Below are positions 22,839 to 37,500 of a stretch of DNA of 64,000 nucleotides, one piece after another. Both the position numbers and the translations under genes were made by a program. Numbering within the stretch: position 1 is the stretch's first letter; every line of letters begins with the position of its first letter. The notes below the pieces were generated by a model. It was not told the DNA's origin. It made no database searches and saw nothing but the letters and a program-made list of their open reading frames with translations. This stretch comes from Achatina immaculata (lineage: Eukaryota; Mollusca; Gastropoda; Stylommatophora; Achatinidae), in NCBI GenBank assembly GCA_009760885.1, contig CM019699.1:44108768-44172767 (forward strand), written 5' to 3'.

Positions 22839-25521
22839 GTAAGTACACATGTAACCGGTTCCTGTCTTGGTGAATCTGAGTGATGAATTGCATATAAGAC
22901 AAATGGTAGTTTTCCCGTATTTTCCCTTATATCTCCACACAGAACTGCTGTTAGATCTTTACGCATAAGGTTCGCAATAAAACACACTGAATTTTAGTGA
23001 ATAAAGTAAATCAAGAAACAGTAATTCAAGGGGAAAAAAGAGGTTTATAGAACAGTTTTATGACCTGACACTAAACAGTAAACCCTCTGTGGAAATTGTC
23101 TGTTACTGGCTAAAGTCGGTCACATCCAATGTTTGGGCTTTGGTGATTCACCATTTACAGAACTGGTTTTAATGTTAAAAAGAAGCTTTCATGATACATC
23201 ACTGTACGATACGAAATTATTAAATTACAATAAACAAATATGTTAGATTTACTCAAAGTTTTCACAGTAAAGTTAAAAGGGGATTCCTGAAGATAAAGGT
23301 GAAAGAGGATTCCTGAAGGTAGAGGTAAAAGGGGATTCCTGAAGATAGAGGTAAAAGGGGATTCCTGAAGATAGAGGTAAAAGGAGATTCCTGAAGGTAT
23401 GGGTAAAAGGGGATTCTTGAAGGTAGAGGTGAAAGGAGATTCCTGAAGGTAGAGGTAAAAGGGGATTCCTTAGCTTCAGATTCTTCCGAAACGTACACAA
23501 ATAAAGACATTGGTGTTGTCTGATTGTTTGTAGACCGTTGTGATGTACTGGAGACACTGGTCTTGTGTGATTGTTTGTAGACCGTTGTGATGTACTGGAG
23601 ACACTGGTCTTGTGTGATTGTTTGTAGACCGTTGTGATGTACTGGAGACACTGGTCTTGTCTGATTGTTTGTAGACCGTTGTGATGTACTGGAGACACTG
23701 GTCTTGTCTGATTGTTTGTAGACCGTTGTGATGTACTGGAGACACTGGTCTTGTGTGATTGTTTGTAGACCGTTATGATGTACTGGAGACACTGGTCTTG
23801 TCTGATTGTTTGTAGACCGTTATGATGTACTGGAGACACTGGTCTTGTCTGATTGTTTGTAGACCGTTATGATGTACTGGAGACACTGGTCTTGTCTGAT
23901 TGTTTGTAGACCGTTGTGATGTACTGGAGACACTGGTCTTGTCTGATTGTTTGTAGACCGTTGTGATGTACTGGAGACACTGGTCTTGTCTGATTGTTTG
24001 TAGACCGTTGTGATGTACTGGAGACACTGGTCTTGTGTGATTGTTTGTGGACGGTTGTTTCTGATGTACAAACGCTTGTAGACGAAGTGCGCTTAAAGAA
24101 GTTGTTCTCAACATTTTCACATGAAATGACTACTTTCATAACCGTAGACCACCAGCTGCATGTATCATGCACCAAAAAAAGAAAAAAAAAACGGCAGTTA
24201 ATACGATAATCTGGCCATCAACCACCTGATAATGCTCCAGGGAAATTGTGGTCCAGATAGATGCAGGTATGCACAAAGTAGAAGCAGGTGCTCAGAAATG
24301 AGATAAAGAGACGATGACAAAATCTACTAGATGGTAAACAACATTAAGTTATACTTCATTTGGTCCCGGCTTGCTCCCGTCGAGTAACTACGGCCAAAGT
24401 TATCTATCTGGACATATTTTGTATCTGTCTTTCTTACAAAGTTATCTACCTGGGCATATTTTGTATCTGTCTTTCTTACAAAGTTATTTATCTGGACATA
24501 TTTTGTATCTGTCTTTCTTATAAAGTTATCTATATGGACATATTTTGTATCTGTCTTTCTTACAAAGTTATCTATCTGGACATATTTTGTATCTGTCTTT
24601 CTTACAAAGTTATCTATCTGGGCATATTTTGTATCTGTCTTTCTTACAAAGTTATCTATCTGGACATATTTTGTATCTGTCTTTCTTGCAAAGAGGACCC
24701 CCAAAGAGCCGAGTGGTTAGTTGTTTTTTTTTCATCTGTTTTTCATGGTTTTATCAGCTGTGTTCTTTTTTTTTGTGTATGTGGTCTTGAATAATGGCAT
24801 TAGCCGATTGTTAAATGTTCTTGATTTATACGTCCTCATATTATTTTCTGCCATTCTCGTTCCTGTGTTACTTTCTGTCATTCTCGTTCCTGCGTTAATT
24901 TCTGCCATTCTCGTTTCTGCGTTACTTTCTGTCATTCTCGTTCCTCATGTTACTTTCTGCCATTCTCGTTCCTCGTGTTACTTTCTGCCATTCTCGTTCC
25001 TCGTGTTACTTTCTGCCATTCTCGTACCTCACGTAACTTTCTGCCATTCTCGTTCCTCACGTAACTGCCATTCTCGTTCCTCGTGTAATTTTCTGCCATT
25101 CTCGTTCCTCACGTAACTTTCTGCCATTCTCGTTCCTCACGTAACTTTCTGCCATTCTCGTTCCTCACGTAACTTTCTGCCATTCTCGTTCCTCACGTAA
25201 CTTTCTGCCATTCTCGTTCCTCACGTAACTTTCTGCCATTCTCGTTCCTCACGTAACTTTCTGCCATTCTCGTTCCTCACGTAACTTTCTGCCATTCTCG
25301 TTCCTCACGTAACTTTCTGCCATTCTCGTTCCTCGTGTAATTTTCTGCCATTCTCGTTCCTCACGTAACTTTCTGCCATTATCGTTCCTCACGTAACTTT
25401 CTGCCAACTCCTATGTATATTAGTGCTCAAGCTTTCTTAAAACCAACACAATTATAGGCTCTCCTGTCTTTCATCTTACATGAAGTTCTTTTCGAAATTC
25501 TGGTTTTGTCAATACAGCAGT

Positions 25522-25585
<64 letters not shown>

Positions 25586-28500
25586 CTAAACACATTTTAC
25601 AAGTATTAACGGGAATCAAATTTCGTGTGTTTTTTTTCTGTTTGCCGTGAGATTTAATCTTTACAAAGTGCTCACATGCCGAAGCAAAGTAAAAACCAGC
25701 TGATTCGTCTGTACACAGACTCGGCATCATTAGCCTGATTGTCTCCAACCGATTTCGCCGATTTTTTGTTGTTGTTGATAGAATGAGTTTATTAGTACAT
25801 GTGTACCACCAGACACCCCCTTTTTGGTAAAACAAACTGGTTAGAATAACCAACGACCTCTATAAATTTCGGTTTTTATATAATATTGCGAATATGTGAA
25901 TTATATATTTCTGAATAGTTCCTTATTATAGAATAGTTCTTTAGTACTGAAGCTTATAGATGCTGTTTGATTAACACATCACGCGTTTCACAAAACTTTA
26001 CCATATTCACTAGATCAAGTCCGAAGAAATGTTCACAGCATTATTTAATTCTGACAAGTAAGTTCAAGATGTATTGTCGACAACATCACTTGGATTGAAT
26101 CACTTAATCTTTTGTTCACAATATCAAACTCTGTCATATTCTACATGCAGCATTTCAGCGATGTTCTCAACTTTACAATATTCTACACTTGATACATTTC
26201 CTAACTCAGTATTGTATCAGATCTGCAACACCTGCTCAACTATTTTCTCATCTAAAATCACTGTACTCGAAGTTTCAAAGTAACAGATCTTCTTAATCTC
26301 TTGAAACACTTGAAATACATCTTCCATCTAACACTACTTCTGATTTTATGTCGTCCCGTCCTCTTTCTTCTCTTATCTGTCCTTCTGGTCCTCTCTTGTC
26401 TGTCTACTTCTGACGATCCCCCTCACTTGTCCGCTAGCCTCTGGACTTCCTATTCTTGGGGACTCCTTCCTTCTCGTGTTCTTTACTTTGACGTCTGGAC
26501 TGGTCTCTATCCACGGACCGTCCTTGTTCTTCCGTCTTCGGGCTCCCTCCTCTGTCTCCTCCCCTCTACTTCTGTACTTCTTCGTCCTCTCCTGTCTCTC
26601 CCGCTCGCCTTTTTATCTTCAAGTCCAGCTTGATGGATTAACCGATAAGCATTTTGGCTCCACCCTTCAGCTGTCCACTGGTTCCCATGAGCGTTCTGAT
26701 TGTCCGTCATTCAAGCTGACCCGTTACTTATATGTCGTATTTCAATTGTCCAACAGGCCATGCCTCTTAATATTTAATTGGTCAGCTGACCGAGATGGCC
26801 AGTCTTTTATTTAAAAACCGTTTGCAACAGCGTCCTAATAGCGTCATAACGCTAACAGGTGTCATGAGTGTCAATCTGCGTCAATTCAATCTATACAATT
26901 GTCATTTACCTAAGACATTTATCTTACTCTTTCATGTCGGGGGTTTTACTGTGTCCTCACTTTTCACTGTGTCTGTCTTTTTTATTCGTCTTTTCTATTC
27001 TGTTTACGTGTCAGCGTCCAGTGACTACAGGAAGTTTGTTTTTTCTACCTTGCTCTAATTTTCCTATTTACTTTTTCTGTTGCTATTAGATGTTACTATT
27101 ATGCCTACAATATAGTCATAATAATATTCAATAATAATAATAATAATAACAACTATAATCATTACTTACAGGGCCAGGCTACATTTATCTTCTTTTTTTA
27201 TCGGTAATTTACCCGTAAATGCTGATAAACGCGATCAGGCTATACAACTTCACACTATACTACATCACACTATACTACACCACACTATACTACATCACAC
27301 TATACTACATCACACTATACTACATCGCACTATACTACATCACACTATACTACATCGCACTATACTACATCGCACTATACTACACCACACTATACTACAT
27401 CACACTATACTACATCGCACTATACTACATCACACTATACTACACCACACTATACTACATCACACTATACTACATCGCACTATACTACATCACACTATAC
27501 TTATCTTATATCTTATATCCTTCCCGTGCCGTTAGACGTCACATAGGGCTCGCAAAGTAGTTCGCCAATTTTTCCTGTCTTCGGCGAGTCTTTCAACCTC
27601 ATCAAAGGATTTTATGCCTGTTAACTTGGCCTCTCTTAATAATGTTCTCTTCAGAGTTTCACGCGGTCTGCCCCTTTTTCTTCGGCCTGTTGTGTTCCAC
27701 TTGATAGCTTGTTTTGGGATTCTCTGCTCATTTCTTCTCATCAAGTGGCCAACATATGTCCATCTCCTTTTCCTGATCACCCGTGAGACTGGTTGTTGTT
27801 CAGTCATCTGTCTTATCTCTGCATTGTTCTTGAATTCATTCCACTTGATGCCGAGTATTTTCCTTAGGCATTTGTTTTCAAAAGAGTCTAATTTCTTTTC
27901 TATTTCTTTAGTTGTTTTCCAGCTTTCGCATGCATAAATGAGGGTGGATATTACATTTGAATTGAATAGTCTTAACTTGGTTTTTGTGCTTATAACTTTT
28001 GAATTCCATATGTTCTCAAGATTCTTGAAGATTGATGCTGCTTTTACAATTCTGATCCTAACTTCCTTTCTAGTGTCACCATCCTGGTCTATGTAGCTGC
28101 CAAGGTATGCAAATTGATTGACTTATTCAATATCTGTCCCTTCTATGTGTATTTTTCCATTTTGATTGATGGGAATTTTCATTATTTTTGTTTTGTCCTT
28201 GTTAATTTCAAGTCCTATTTTGCTAGCCAGTGAAGATAGGCTATCTGTTTTTTCTTGCATGGAATTCACATTATTACTGATAAGAGTTATGTCATCAGCA
28301 AAATCAAGATCTTCTAGTTGGGTCCCATGTACCCAGTCAATACCTGTGTTACCTGTGCAGCATTTTTTCATTATGAAGTCTATTGTAATCCCAAAAAGTA
28401 AAGGAGACAGTATACATCCTTGTTTCACGCCTGTTTCAATCTGGAACCATTCACTCATCCCTTCTTCTGTCTTGACTGCACAACCATATCCATTGTATAA

Positions 28501-31500
28501 GTCCTTAATGATGTTGACAATTTTAGATGGTATTCCATATAGACATAAAATTCTCCATAATGAATCTCTGTGTATGCTATCAAATGCCTTCTTAAAATCT
28601 ATGAAATTCAGTATTAATGGTTTCTGCTTTTCAATATGTTCTTCAAGTATTATTCTGAGAGTAAAGATCTGGTCGAGACAGCTTCTCCCTTTTCGAAATC
28701 CTGCTTGTTCTTCTCTCATTGCAGTATCCACTATATCTTTGAGTCTATTCAAAATGACCTTGCAAAATACTTTTGACACAACTGATATTAAGGTTACTCC
28801 TCTCCAGTTGTTACAGTCACTAAGGTTGCCCTTTTTTGGTATTTTAACAATGATTCCCTTCTTCCAATTAGAAGGGACCTTTTCTTCTTTCCAAATCTTG
28901 TTAAACATTCTCTGTAGTTGTCTCACGTTGTCACTATTGATAGCTTTTAGCATCTCGGCTGTTATTTCATCTTCACCTGCAGCTTTGTTGTTAGCCATTA
29001 AATTCACTGCTGTTTCAATTTCATGCAATTCAATTTCATCTAGATTGACATTTAGTTGTGGGGCTGGTAAGTCAGTTTCAAGGTTTAACAATTCTTTTGG
29101 GTGTGGTCGATTGAGTATTTCTTGGAAGTGTTCAGCCCATCTTTGCTTTTGGTCTTTATTTGATGTTAATAGTGTTCCAGTTTTGCTAAGGATTGGTCTT
29201 TCTTTAGATGTAATAGTACCTGTTAGCCTCTTTTGTATGTTATATAAAGTTTTGCTGTCTCCTGTTTTTGCTGCTTTTTCTGCCTCTTTCGCCATATTGT
29301 CTATGTATTCTCTTTTATCCCTTCTAGCTGAACTTTTTACTTTCTTGTCTATGTCTTTGTATTTTGCTTTTGCCGAATCTCTTTCATGATCTGCTTTTGC
29401 ATTCAACATGTTTAATTTGACTGCTCGTCTTTCATGTATATACTTCCATGTTTTATCTGATATCCATGCTTTTCTATTTGGTTTTTCCAATCCAGCGCTT
29501 ACTTTTGCTGCTGTGATTATGGCTGTGCTGTAAGAATTCCATAACTCATCTATACCTATCTCCTCAACTTCACTGGGTGTTTTGGAAAATACACTATACT
29601 ACATCACACTATACTACACCACACTATACTACATCACACTATACTACATCACACTATACTACACCACACTATACTACACCACACTATACTACACCACACT
29701 ATACTACATCGCACTATACTACATCACACTATACTACACCACACTATACTACATCACACTATACTACATCACGCTATACTACACCACACTATACTACATC
29801 ACACTATACTACATCACACTATACTACATCACACTATACTACATCGCACTATACTACATCTCACTACTACATTACATTATACTACGAGTTCCAACAAGGA
29901 AGTAATGAGACTGATTTTACTACGGTCAAGACAAAAATGCCATCTATGAAGCAAAGCATGGAATCCAAAGAGGCAACCTTCATCTATGATCGCCAACTTT
30001 TCATCGTCGCCCGATAAGCAGACGACAAACAAGCCGCCATTTTTTTAACCTAGTTAGATTTTCATTGTTATGCAATCACCATGGAGCAAAAAGCTAACAT
30101 TAAGTTCTGTTTAAAACTCTCAAAAAGTGCCACTGAGACAGTTGAACTGATGTGACAAGTTTATAGGGATAATTGTTTATCTCATGCACAAATATCCAGG
30201 TGGTATTCACGATTCAAAAGTGGTGTGGAAACGATTACAAGTGCAACTAGACATGGACGCCCAGTTTCTGTTCGTAATGAGGAACTCATTGCAAAAGTCA
30301 GAGAACGGATACAAAGAGATCATTGTTTGATTGCGAAGATGATGGCAGATGGATCTGGTGTCAACCGAGAGACAATATGTAAAATTTTAGTGGAAGATTT
30401 GGCCAAGAAAAAAGTTGCTTGCCAGTTTGTACCACATTCGTTGTCTGATGACCAAAAACATCAGCGTGTTGAGTACGCAAAAGACATCATCAAAACGTGT
30501 CCTAGAAATAAAAATTTCTTAAATTTGATTGTTGCAGAGGATGAAACATGGATTTTCTGTTATAATCCCACAACTAAACGCCAAAATGATCAGTGGAAGT
30601 CATCATCATCACCAAAATGAAAAAAAAAAAAAAAAATTCGTCTTCAAAAGTCGAAAGTGAAGACAATGTTGGTGTGCTTCTACGGCAGCAAAGGAGTTAT
30701 TCACAACGAATTTATTCCAGAGGTCAGGCTGTCACTGCCAAAGTTTATTTATGTATTTTGAAAAAAAGGATTCTCCGAGTCCGATCCGATTATTCAACAC
30801 CTGACAGTTTTTTTCCTTCTTCGTGATAATTCACCGACTTACCTGGCGGTAGCTGTACAAGGATTTTTTGCCTAGAAACAAGTGTGTATTCTCAACCATC
30901 CACCCTGAACAAGTGTGTATTCTCAACCATCCACCCTGAACAAGTGTGTATTCTCAACCATCCACCCTGAACAAGTGTGTATTCTCAACCATCCACCCTG
31001 AACAAGTGTGTATTCTCAACCATCCACCCTGAACAAGTGTGTATTCTCAACCATCCACCCTGAACAAGTGTGTATTCTCAACCATCCACCCTGAACAAGT
31101 GTGTATTCTCAACCATCCACCCTGAACAAGTGTGTATTCTCAACCATCCACCCTGAACAAGTGTGTATTCTCAACCATCCACCCTGAACAAGTGTGTATT
31201 CTCAACCATCCACCCTGAACAAGTGTGTATTCTCAACCATCCACCCTGAACAAGTGTGTATTCTCAACCATCCACCCTGAACAAGTGTGTATTCTCAACC
31301 ATCCACCTGAACAAGTGTGTATTCTCAACTATCCACCCTGAACAAGTGTGTATTCTCAACTATCCACCCTGAACAAGTGTATTCTCAACTATCCACCTGA
31401 ACAAGTGTGTATTCTCAACCATCCACCCTGAACAAGTGTGTATTCTCAACCATCCACCCTGAACAAGTGTGTATTCTCAACCATCCACCCTGAACAAGTG

Positions 31501-34500
31501 TGTATTCTCAACTATCCACCCTGAACAAGTGTGTATTCTCAACTATCCACCCTGAACAAGTGTGTATTCTCAACCATCCACCCTGAACAAGTGTGTATTC
31601 TCAACCATCCACCCTGAACAAGTGTGTATTCTCAACCATCCACCCTGAACAAGTGTGTATTCTCAACCATCCACCCTGAACAAGTGTGTATTCTCAACCA
31701 TCCACCCTGAACAAGTGTGTATTCTCAACCATCCACCCTGAACAAGTGTGTATTCTCAACCATCCACCCTGAACAAGTGTGTATTCTCAACTATCCACCC
31801 TGAACAAGTGTGTATTCTCAACTATCCACCCTGAACAAGTGTGTATTCTCAACTATCCACCCTGAACAAGTGTGTATTCTCAACCATCCACCCTGAACAA
31901 GTGTGTATTCTCAACCATCCACCCTGAACAAGTGTGTATTCTCAACTATCCACCCTGAACAAGTGTGTATTCTCAACTATCCACCCTGAACAAGTGTGTA
32001 TTCTCAACTATCCACCCTATTCCGCAGATTTGTCTACCTGCGAGCATTTTTTATTCCCAAAATTAAAGTTACCATTGAAAGGACGCTTCTTTGACGATTC
32101 TGATGACATCCAAAAGGCCATAACACTGAGTTTAATGGACATACCAACAGAAGAACTGCAGAGGTCGTTACAGTGTTTGTTAGATCGTGCCACTCGCTGT
32201 ATCAACGTACAAGGGGCTTACTTTGAATAAAATACAGGTTATATCTTCAACTGTTGTTTTTTTTTTTTAATGGAATTAGTCTCATTACTTAATTGTCGGG
32301 CCTTGGACATCTCACTATACTACATCACACTATATTACATTACACTATAAGGGAAACGATGACTAAAGGAGTGTGCCAAAAACAACAAAAAAGTCAAAGC
32401 ATTTAATTTTTCATTAGTTTTTTGTGTTTTATTTGCTGTGCCATTTTTGTACGTGATCCTTAAAAAGGTTTTTGCTGTTTGTTGTACAGGGTCAGGCATA
32501 AAGCATCTCTCTCTCTCTCTCTCTCTCTCTCTGAACCTTAAGTGCCCAGGGCACATGGGGCTTCCGCAAGGGTTTTCCACAAATGCCTGTTCTTCGCCTT
32601 TTTTTCTGCTCTTGCCCAGGTGAGCTCTCTATTGCTCAACATCCTTTCTGTTGAAAGTGAATATGTGTGGAAAAAAACATGGCGTCAGAGATTAAGCAGA
32701 CAAACGGTCATTTTTTAACAATGGATTCTTGGCAAACACAACATCGCGCATTCACCGTTGAAACTTATTTTAAAAGTGGAGAATCGTCTATTACTGTACA
32801 ACGAAAGTTTCGTCGCCATTCTAAGTTGCATCCCGGTGATAATGTTCCCGTTCGGAGGACACAACAATTTTGAGGTGGGTCAAAAAATTTAAGGTAACCG
32901 CTAACTGCCTTAATAACAAGTCTACTGGTCGTTCAAGAACTCAACAGACACCTGAACGAATTCAAGAAGTCCGCAACGCACTGCTGAGTAGCCATCGGCG
33001 ATCAGCTGTTAGGAACGCTTTGGCACCTGGCATCATCTTACTGTTAATAGTGATCTTTATGTGCAGATGCTAACTGAATACTTCATTCCAGACTTGGCCA
33101 ATAGAAATAAGAGACTAATATGATTTCAGCAAGATGGAGCAACTGCCCACACAGCCCATCAGTCCATAGCCATGCTGCGACAAGCATTTCCCAATCGTCT
33201 TATTTCCAGATTTGGGGATATTCATTGGCCGCAATGTCACCGGATTTATCGGCCGCAGACTTCTTTTTGTGGGGGTATCTCAAGAACACGGTGTATGCTA
33301 GTCGACCACAGTCAGTTGCAGACCTAAAAGATCGAATCCGACACTGCATTCAAAATATCCCCTTGAACATGTTAAATGGTGTTATGCAGGAATTTTCCAT
33401 ACGCCTGGCTGAATGTATCAAATGTAATGGCGGTCACCTAACCGGCGTAATTTTCAAAACCTAAATATGATTGTCAGTAATAATAAAAATACCCACTTTT
33501 CTGAGTTTCATGTTTTTTTTTTCTTACCAAAAAAACGTGTGTAGCGCTTATTTATTTTCCAGCTATGCTTTATGCTGGCCTTGTAAGATCCAGCTATGCT
33601 TTATACCGGACCCTGTATGTTCTTTATTTATACGCGCTCATCTTTCCGCCATTCTTGTCCCTGCCCACTTTGTCACTGTTTCTATCTTTTTTTTTAAAAA
33701 CTGAACTGTACATCTCCATCTACTTCATTATATCACACTATACCACATCACACTATACTACATTACACTATACCACATCACACTATACTACATTACACTA
33801 TACCACATCACACTATACTACATTACACTATACCACATCACACTATACTACATTACATTATGCACACCACACTATACTACATCACACAATACCACATCAC
33901 ACTATACTACATTACATTATGCACACCACACTATACTACATCACAATATACTACATCACACTATACTACATTACATTATGCACATCACACTATACTACAT
34001 TATGCCATACCACATCACACTATACTACATTACACCATACCACATCACACTATACTACATTACACTATACCACATCACACTATACTACATTATACACATC
34101 ACACTATACTACATTACACTATACCACATCACACTATATCATTCTGTTTTCTGTTGCGCTAGAATCAGTTTCAATTTTCTCCAAAGCACCTGTCACACAC
34201 ACGATCCACTGCGTTACATGTAGCCAAGGGCTACAGCAACATGCCAGATCACGTGCAACACAAAGTCAACACAACATTGGAGTCACTTCTCTAAAAATAT
34301 GGGACATCCTGATATCAAAGGCCGAACATGTACGGGCAAGCCCCAAGTGTAATGAGACCACTCCCCTGGACCAGCATTACAGCTAGACCCATTTTTGACA
34401 GTTATAGTTATAATCAACATCGTCCTGCATCACATTACATGAAAATTTATTCTGTACCCAAGTACTATATTTGACTCTTTCCATTCTACATTGACTATGT

Positions 34501-37500
34501 AATACCATGAATCATGTTATTTCCATTCTACACTGACTGTATAATACCACGAATCATATTCTTTCCATTCTACACTGACTGTATAATATCATGAGTCATA
34601 TTATTTCCATTCTACACTGACTGTATAATATCATGAGTCATATTATTTCCATTCTACACTGACTGTATAATACCATGAGTCATGTTATTTCCATTCTACA
34701 CTGACTGTATAATGAATCATATTCTTTCCATTCTACACTGACTGTATAATGAATCATATTCTTTCCATTCTACACTGACTGTATAATACCATGAATCATA
34801 TTCTTTCCATTCTACACTGACTGTATAATGAATCATATTCTTTAGATGTAAATGAAATATATGTGAAAAATGTCTGCTGCAGCTGGTACCTTGTGTGATG
34901 ATCATGACTCAAGATGTAGAAAAAACAGTGTGTGCAAGCTGACAGCAGAAGGTCACAAAAGGTGTGTCTGTGATGATGGTTACAGAGGAGATGGCTTCAT
35001 TTGTCTGCCCATTAATCCCTGCCTGACCAACAGAGGAGGCTGTGAAAACACAACAAACTGCAGACATGTTGGACCACAACAGGTTATCACTTCATGCCTT
35101 TTAGAAAGTTACTTTAAGCTTCTAATATATATATATATATATATATTTTTAATAATTGATAAAGAGTCTGAAATACATGGCCAGTGTGCGTGGTTGGGTG
35201 GGGGGGGGGGGGGGGCAGCAGGGGTATCATTCTGGAGCCTGGATGTCCTATCTTGTTTTAAGGAGCCACTCAACTGCTTCCATGGTGCCTGTAGCAGACT
35301 AGAACAGACTGGCTAATCAGTAGGGTAAAAAGGGTGGGGGTAGGGGAAATAGTTGCACACCATCTTACAGAGTTCCTTCTGGAGACCCTGACTGAAAGAC
35401 ATAGTACATGAGACTGACTGAAAGACATAGTACATGATACTGACTGAAAGACATAGTACATGAGACCCTGACTGAAAGACATAGTACATGATACTGACTG
35501 AAAGACATAGTACATGATACTGACTGAAAGACATAGTACATGATACTGACTGAAAGACATAGTACATGATACTGACTGAAAGACATAGTACATGATACTG
35601 ACTGAAAGACATAGTACATGATACTGACTGAAAGACATAGTACATGATACTGACTGAAAGACATAGTACATGATACTGACTGAAAGAAAACACATGAGAC
35701 TCTAACTGAAAGATACTACATGAGACCGACTGAAAGACAGTACATGCAGTTTCTTTGGTCATGGGGCAGAGATAAGAGCAAGACCCTGAAACACAAGATG
35801 AAAGCTACCAGCAGTCCATTGTGTTTCAGCAGACAATCTCTGTAGTCTCTTGATGATGATATGTTACTGCAGATAATCTCTGTAGTCTCTTGATGATGAT
35901 ATGTTACTGCAGATAATCTCTGTAGTCTCTTGATGATGATATGTTACTGCAGATAATCTCTGTAGTCTCTTGATGATGATATGTTACTGCAGATAATCTC
36001 TGTAGTCTCTAGCTGATGATATGTTACTGCAGACAATCTCTGTAGTCTCTAGCTGATGATATGTTACTGCAGACAATCTCTATAGTCTCTTGATGATGAA
36101 ATATGTTGCTGCAGACAGTCTCTGTAGACTCTTGCTGATGAAATCTTACTGCAGACAATCTCTATAGTCTCTTGATGATAAAATGTTGAGATGCAAAGCC
36201 TCTAGGACATGACAGCAAAGAAATGACCTAGTTAAAAAGTATTAAGAAAACTTAGTTTAACGTGACCTGCTGTATCAAACTGAGATTTCAAGATAAATCA
36301 TGTATATCATATGAGACAGAATGTAGGTTATGTGAAACATGTAGTCATGAATCTATTACATTCTGTGCCACAGAGAAATGAAACTGGATTGTAATATTAA
36401 CTTTAACAAAAATTAGTTAGGAATGTGTTCATTGAATTAAAATATTCCAACACCATTATTTTATTGTGATAAAATTAATATAATTTTTCTTTCTTTGTAT
36501 GAGACTGGCTAGCGTAGTGATTAGTGCACTCGTCTAGCAACTGAATGGTCGAGGGTATGAACCCTCAGATGAGCGGAATTTTTTTTTCCAACCAATATGA
36601 CCCAGCCTCGTAAATCTGGGAAGGAATATGGTGGTGAATAAGTCATTTTGTTAGAGATGCGTTTTATTGTGTATGATTTATCTGATATGTTTTATTATGT
36701 TTTATCTTCAGCGTGTGTGTGAGTGCAAAGCTGGGTATGAGAGCTACATACCAGGGCAGGGTTGCACACTTCAGAATATTTGCACCAAACACAGATGTGG
36801 CCCGCATGGAGTCTGTACAACCATTGAACCTTTTAAAATTAAGTATGTTCCTGATCTGCTGACATGTAGGCTGTTGTGTGTAACTATGAGTTTCCTATTC
36901 TGCGTAACTGTAAGCTTACCCACTGTGTATAACTGTAAGCATCCCTGCTGTGTGAAATGTTATGTTTCCCTGATATGTTTAATTGTTAATTTCCCTGCAG
37001 TGTTTACTGCTTAAGTTTGTTTGTGGTGTGTAGCTGTAAGCATGTCTGTTTCATTTAATTGTTATTTTTCCTGCTGTGTGTAGCTGTAAGCATGTCTGTT
37101 TCATTTAATTGTTATTTTTCCTGCTGTGTGTAGCTGTAAGTTTGCCTGCTTTGTTTAAATGCTATTTTCCCTTCTGTATTTAACTGTAGATTTCATGCTG
37201 TGTGTTGTTGTATATTGCCTAGCTGTGTGTTGGTGGTAATTTTCCTTGTTGTGTATTGGTGTAATTTTCCCTGCTGTATGTAGGTGTAATTTTCCCTGCT
37301 GTGTGTTGTATATTTCCCTGCTGTGTGTTGTATATTTCCCTGCTGTGTGTTGTATATTTCCTTGCTGTGTGTTGTATATTTCCCTGCTGTGTGTTGTATA
37401 TTTCCCTGCTGTGTGTTGTATATTTCCCTGCTGTGTGTTGTATATTTCCTTGCTGTGTGTTGTATATTTCCCTGCTGTGTGTTGTATATTTCCCTGCTGT

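Noticed and set aside
23505..25405. CRISPR-like regular repeats
   Set aside because: Units are contiguous with no variable spacers, and the genome is eukaryotic; these are minisatellites.
26301..27089. Ser/Leu-rich frames
   Set aside because: They lie in a dispersed non-coding repeat and are not conserved as frames in the second copy at 38.6-39.6 kb.
28166..29389. 407-residue + strand frame
   Set aside because: Antisense shadow of the RTE-X reverse transcriptase, which carries all the conserved motifs.
36500..36640. Functional tRNA gene
   Set aside because: The A and B boxes are tRNA-like, but the cloverleaf arms do not pair and a non-tRNA body follows, so it is a SINE.
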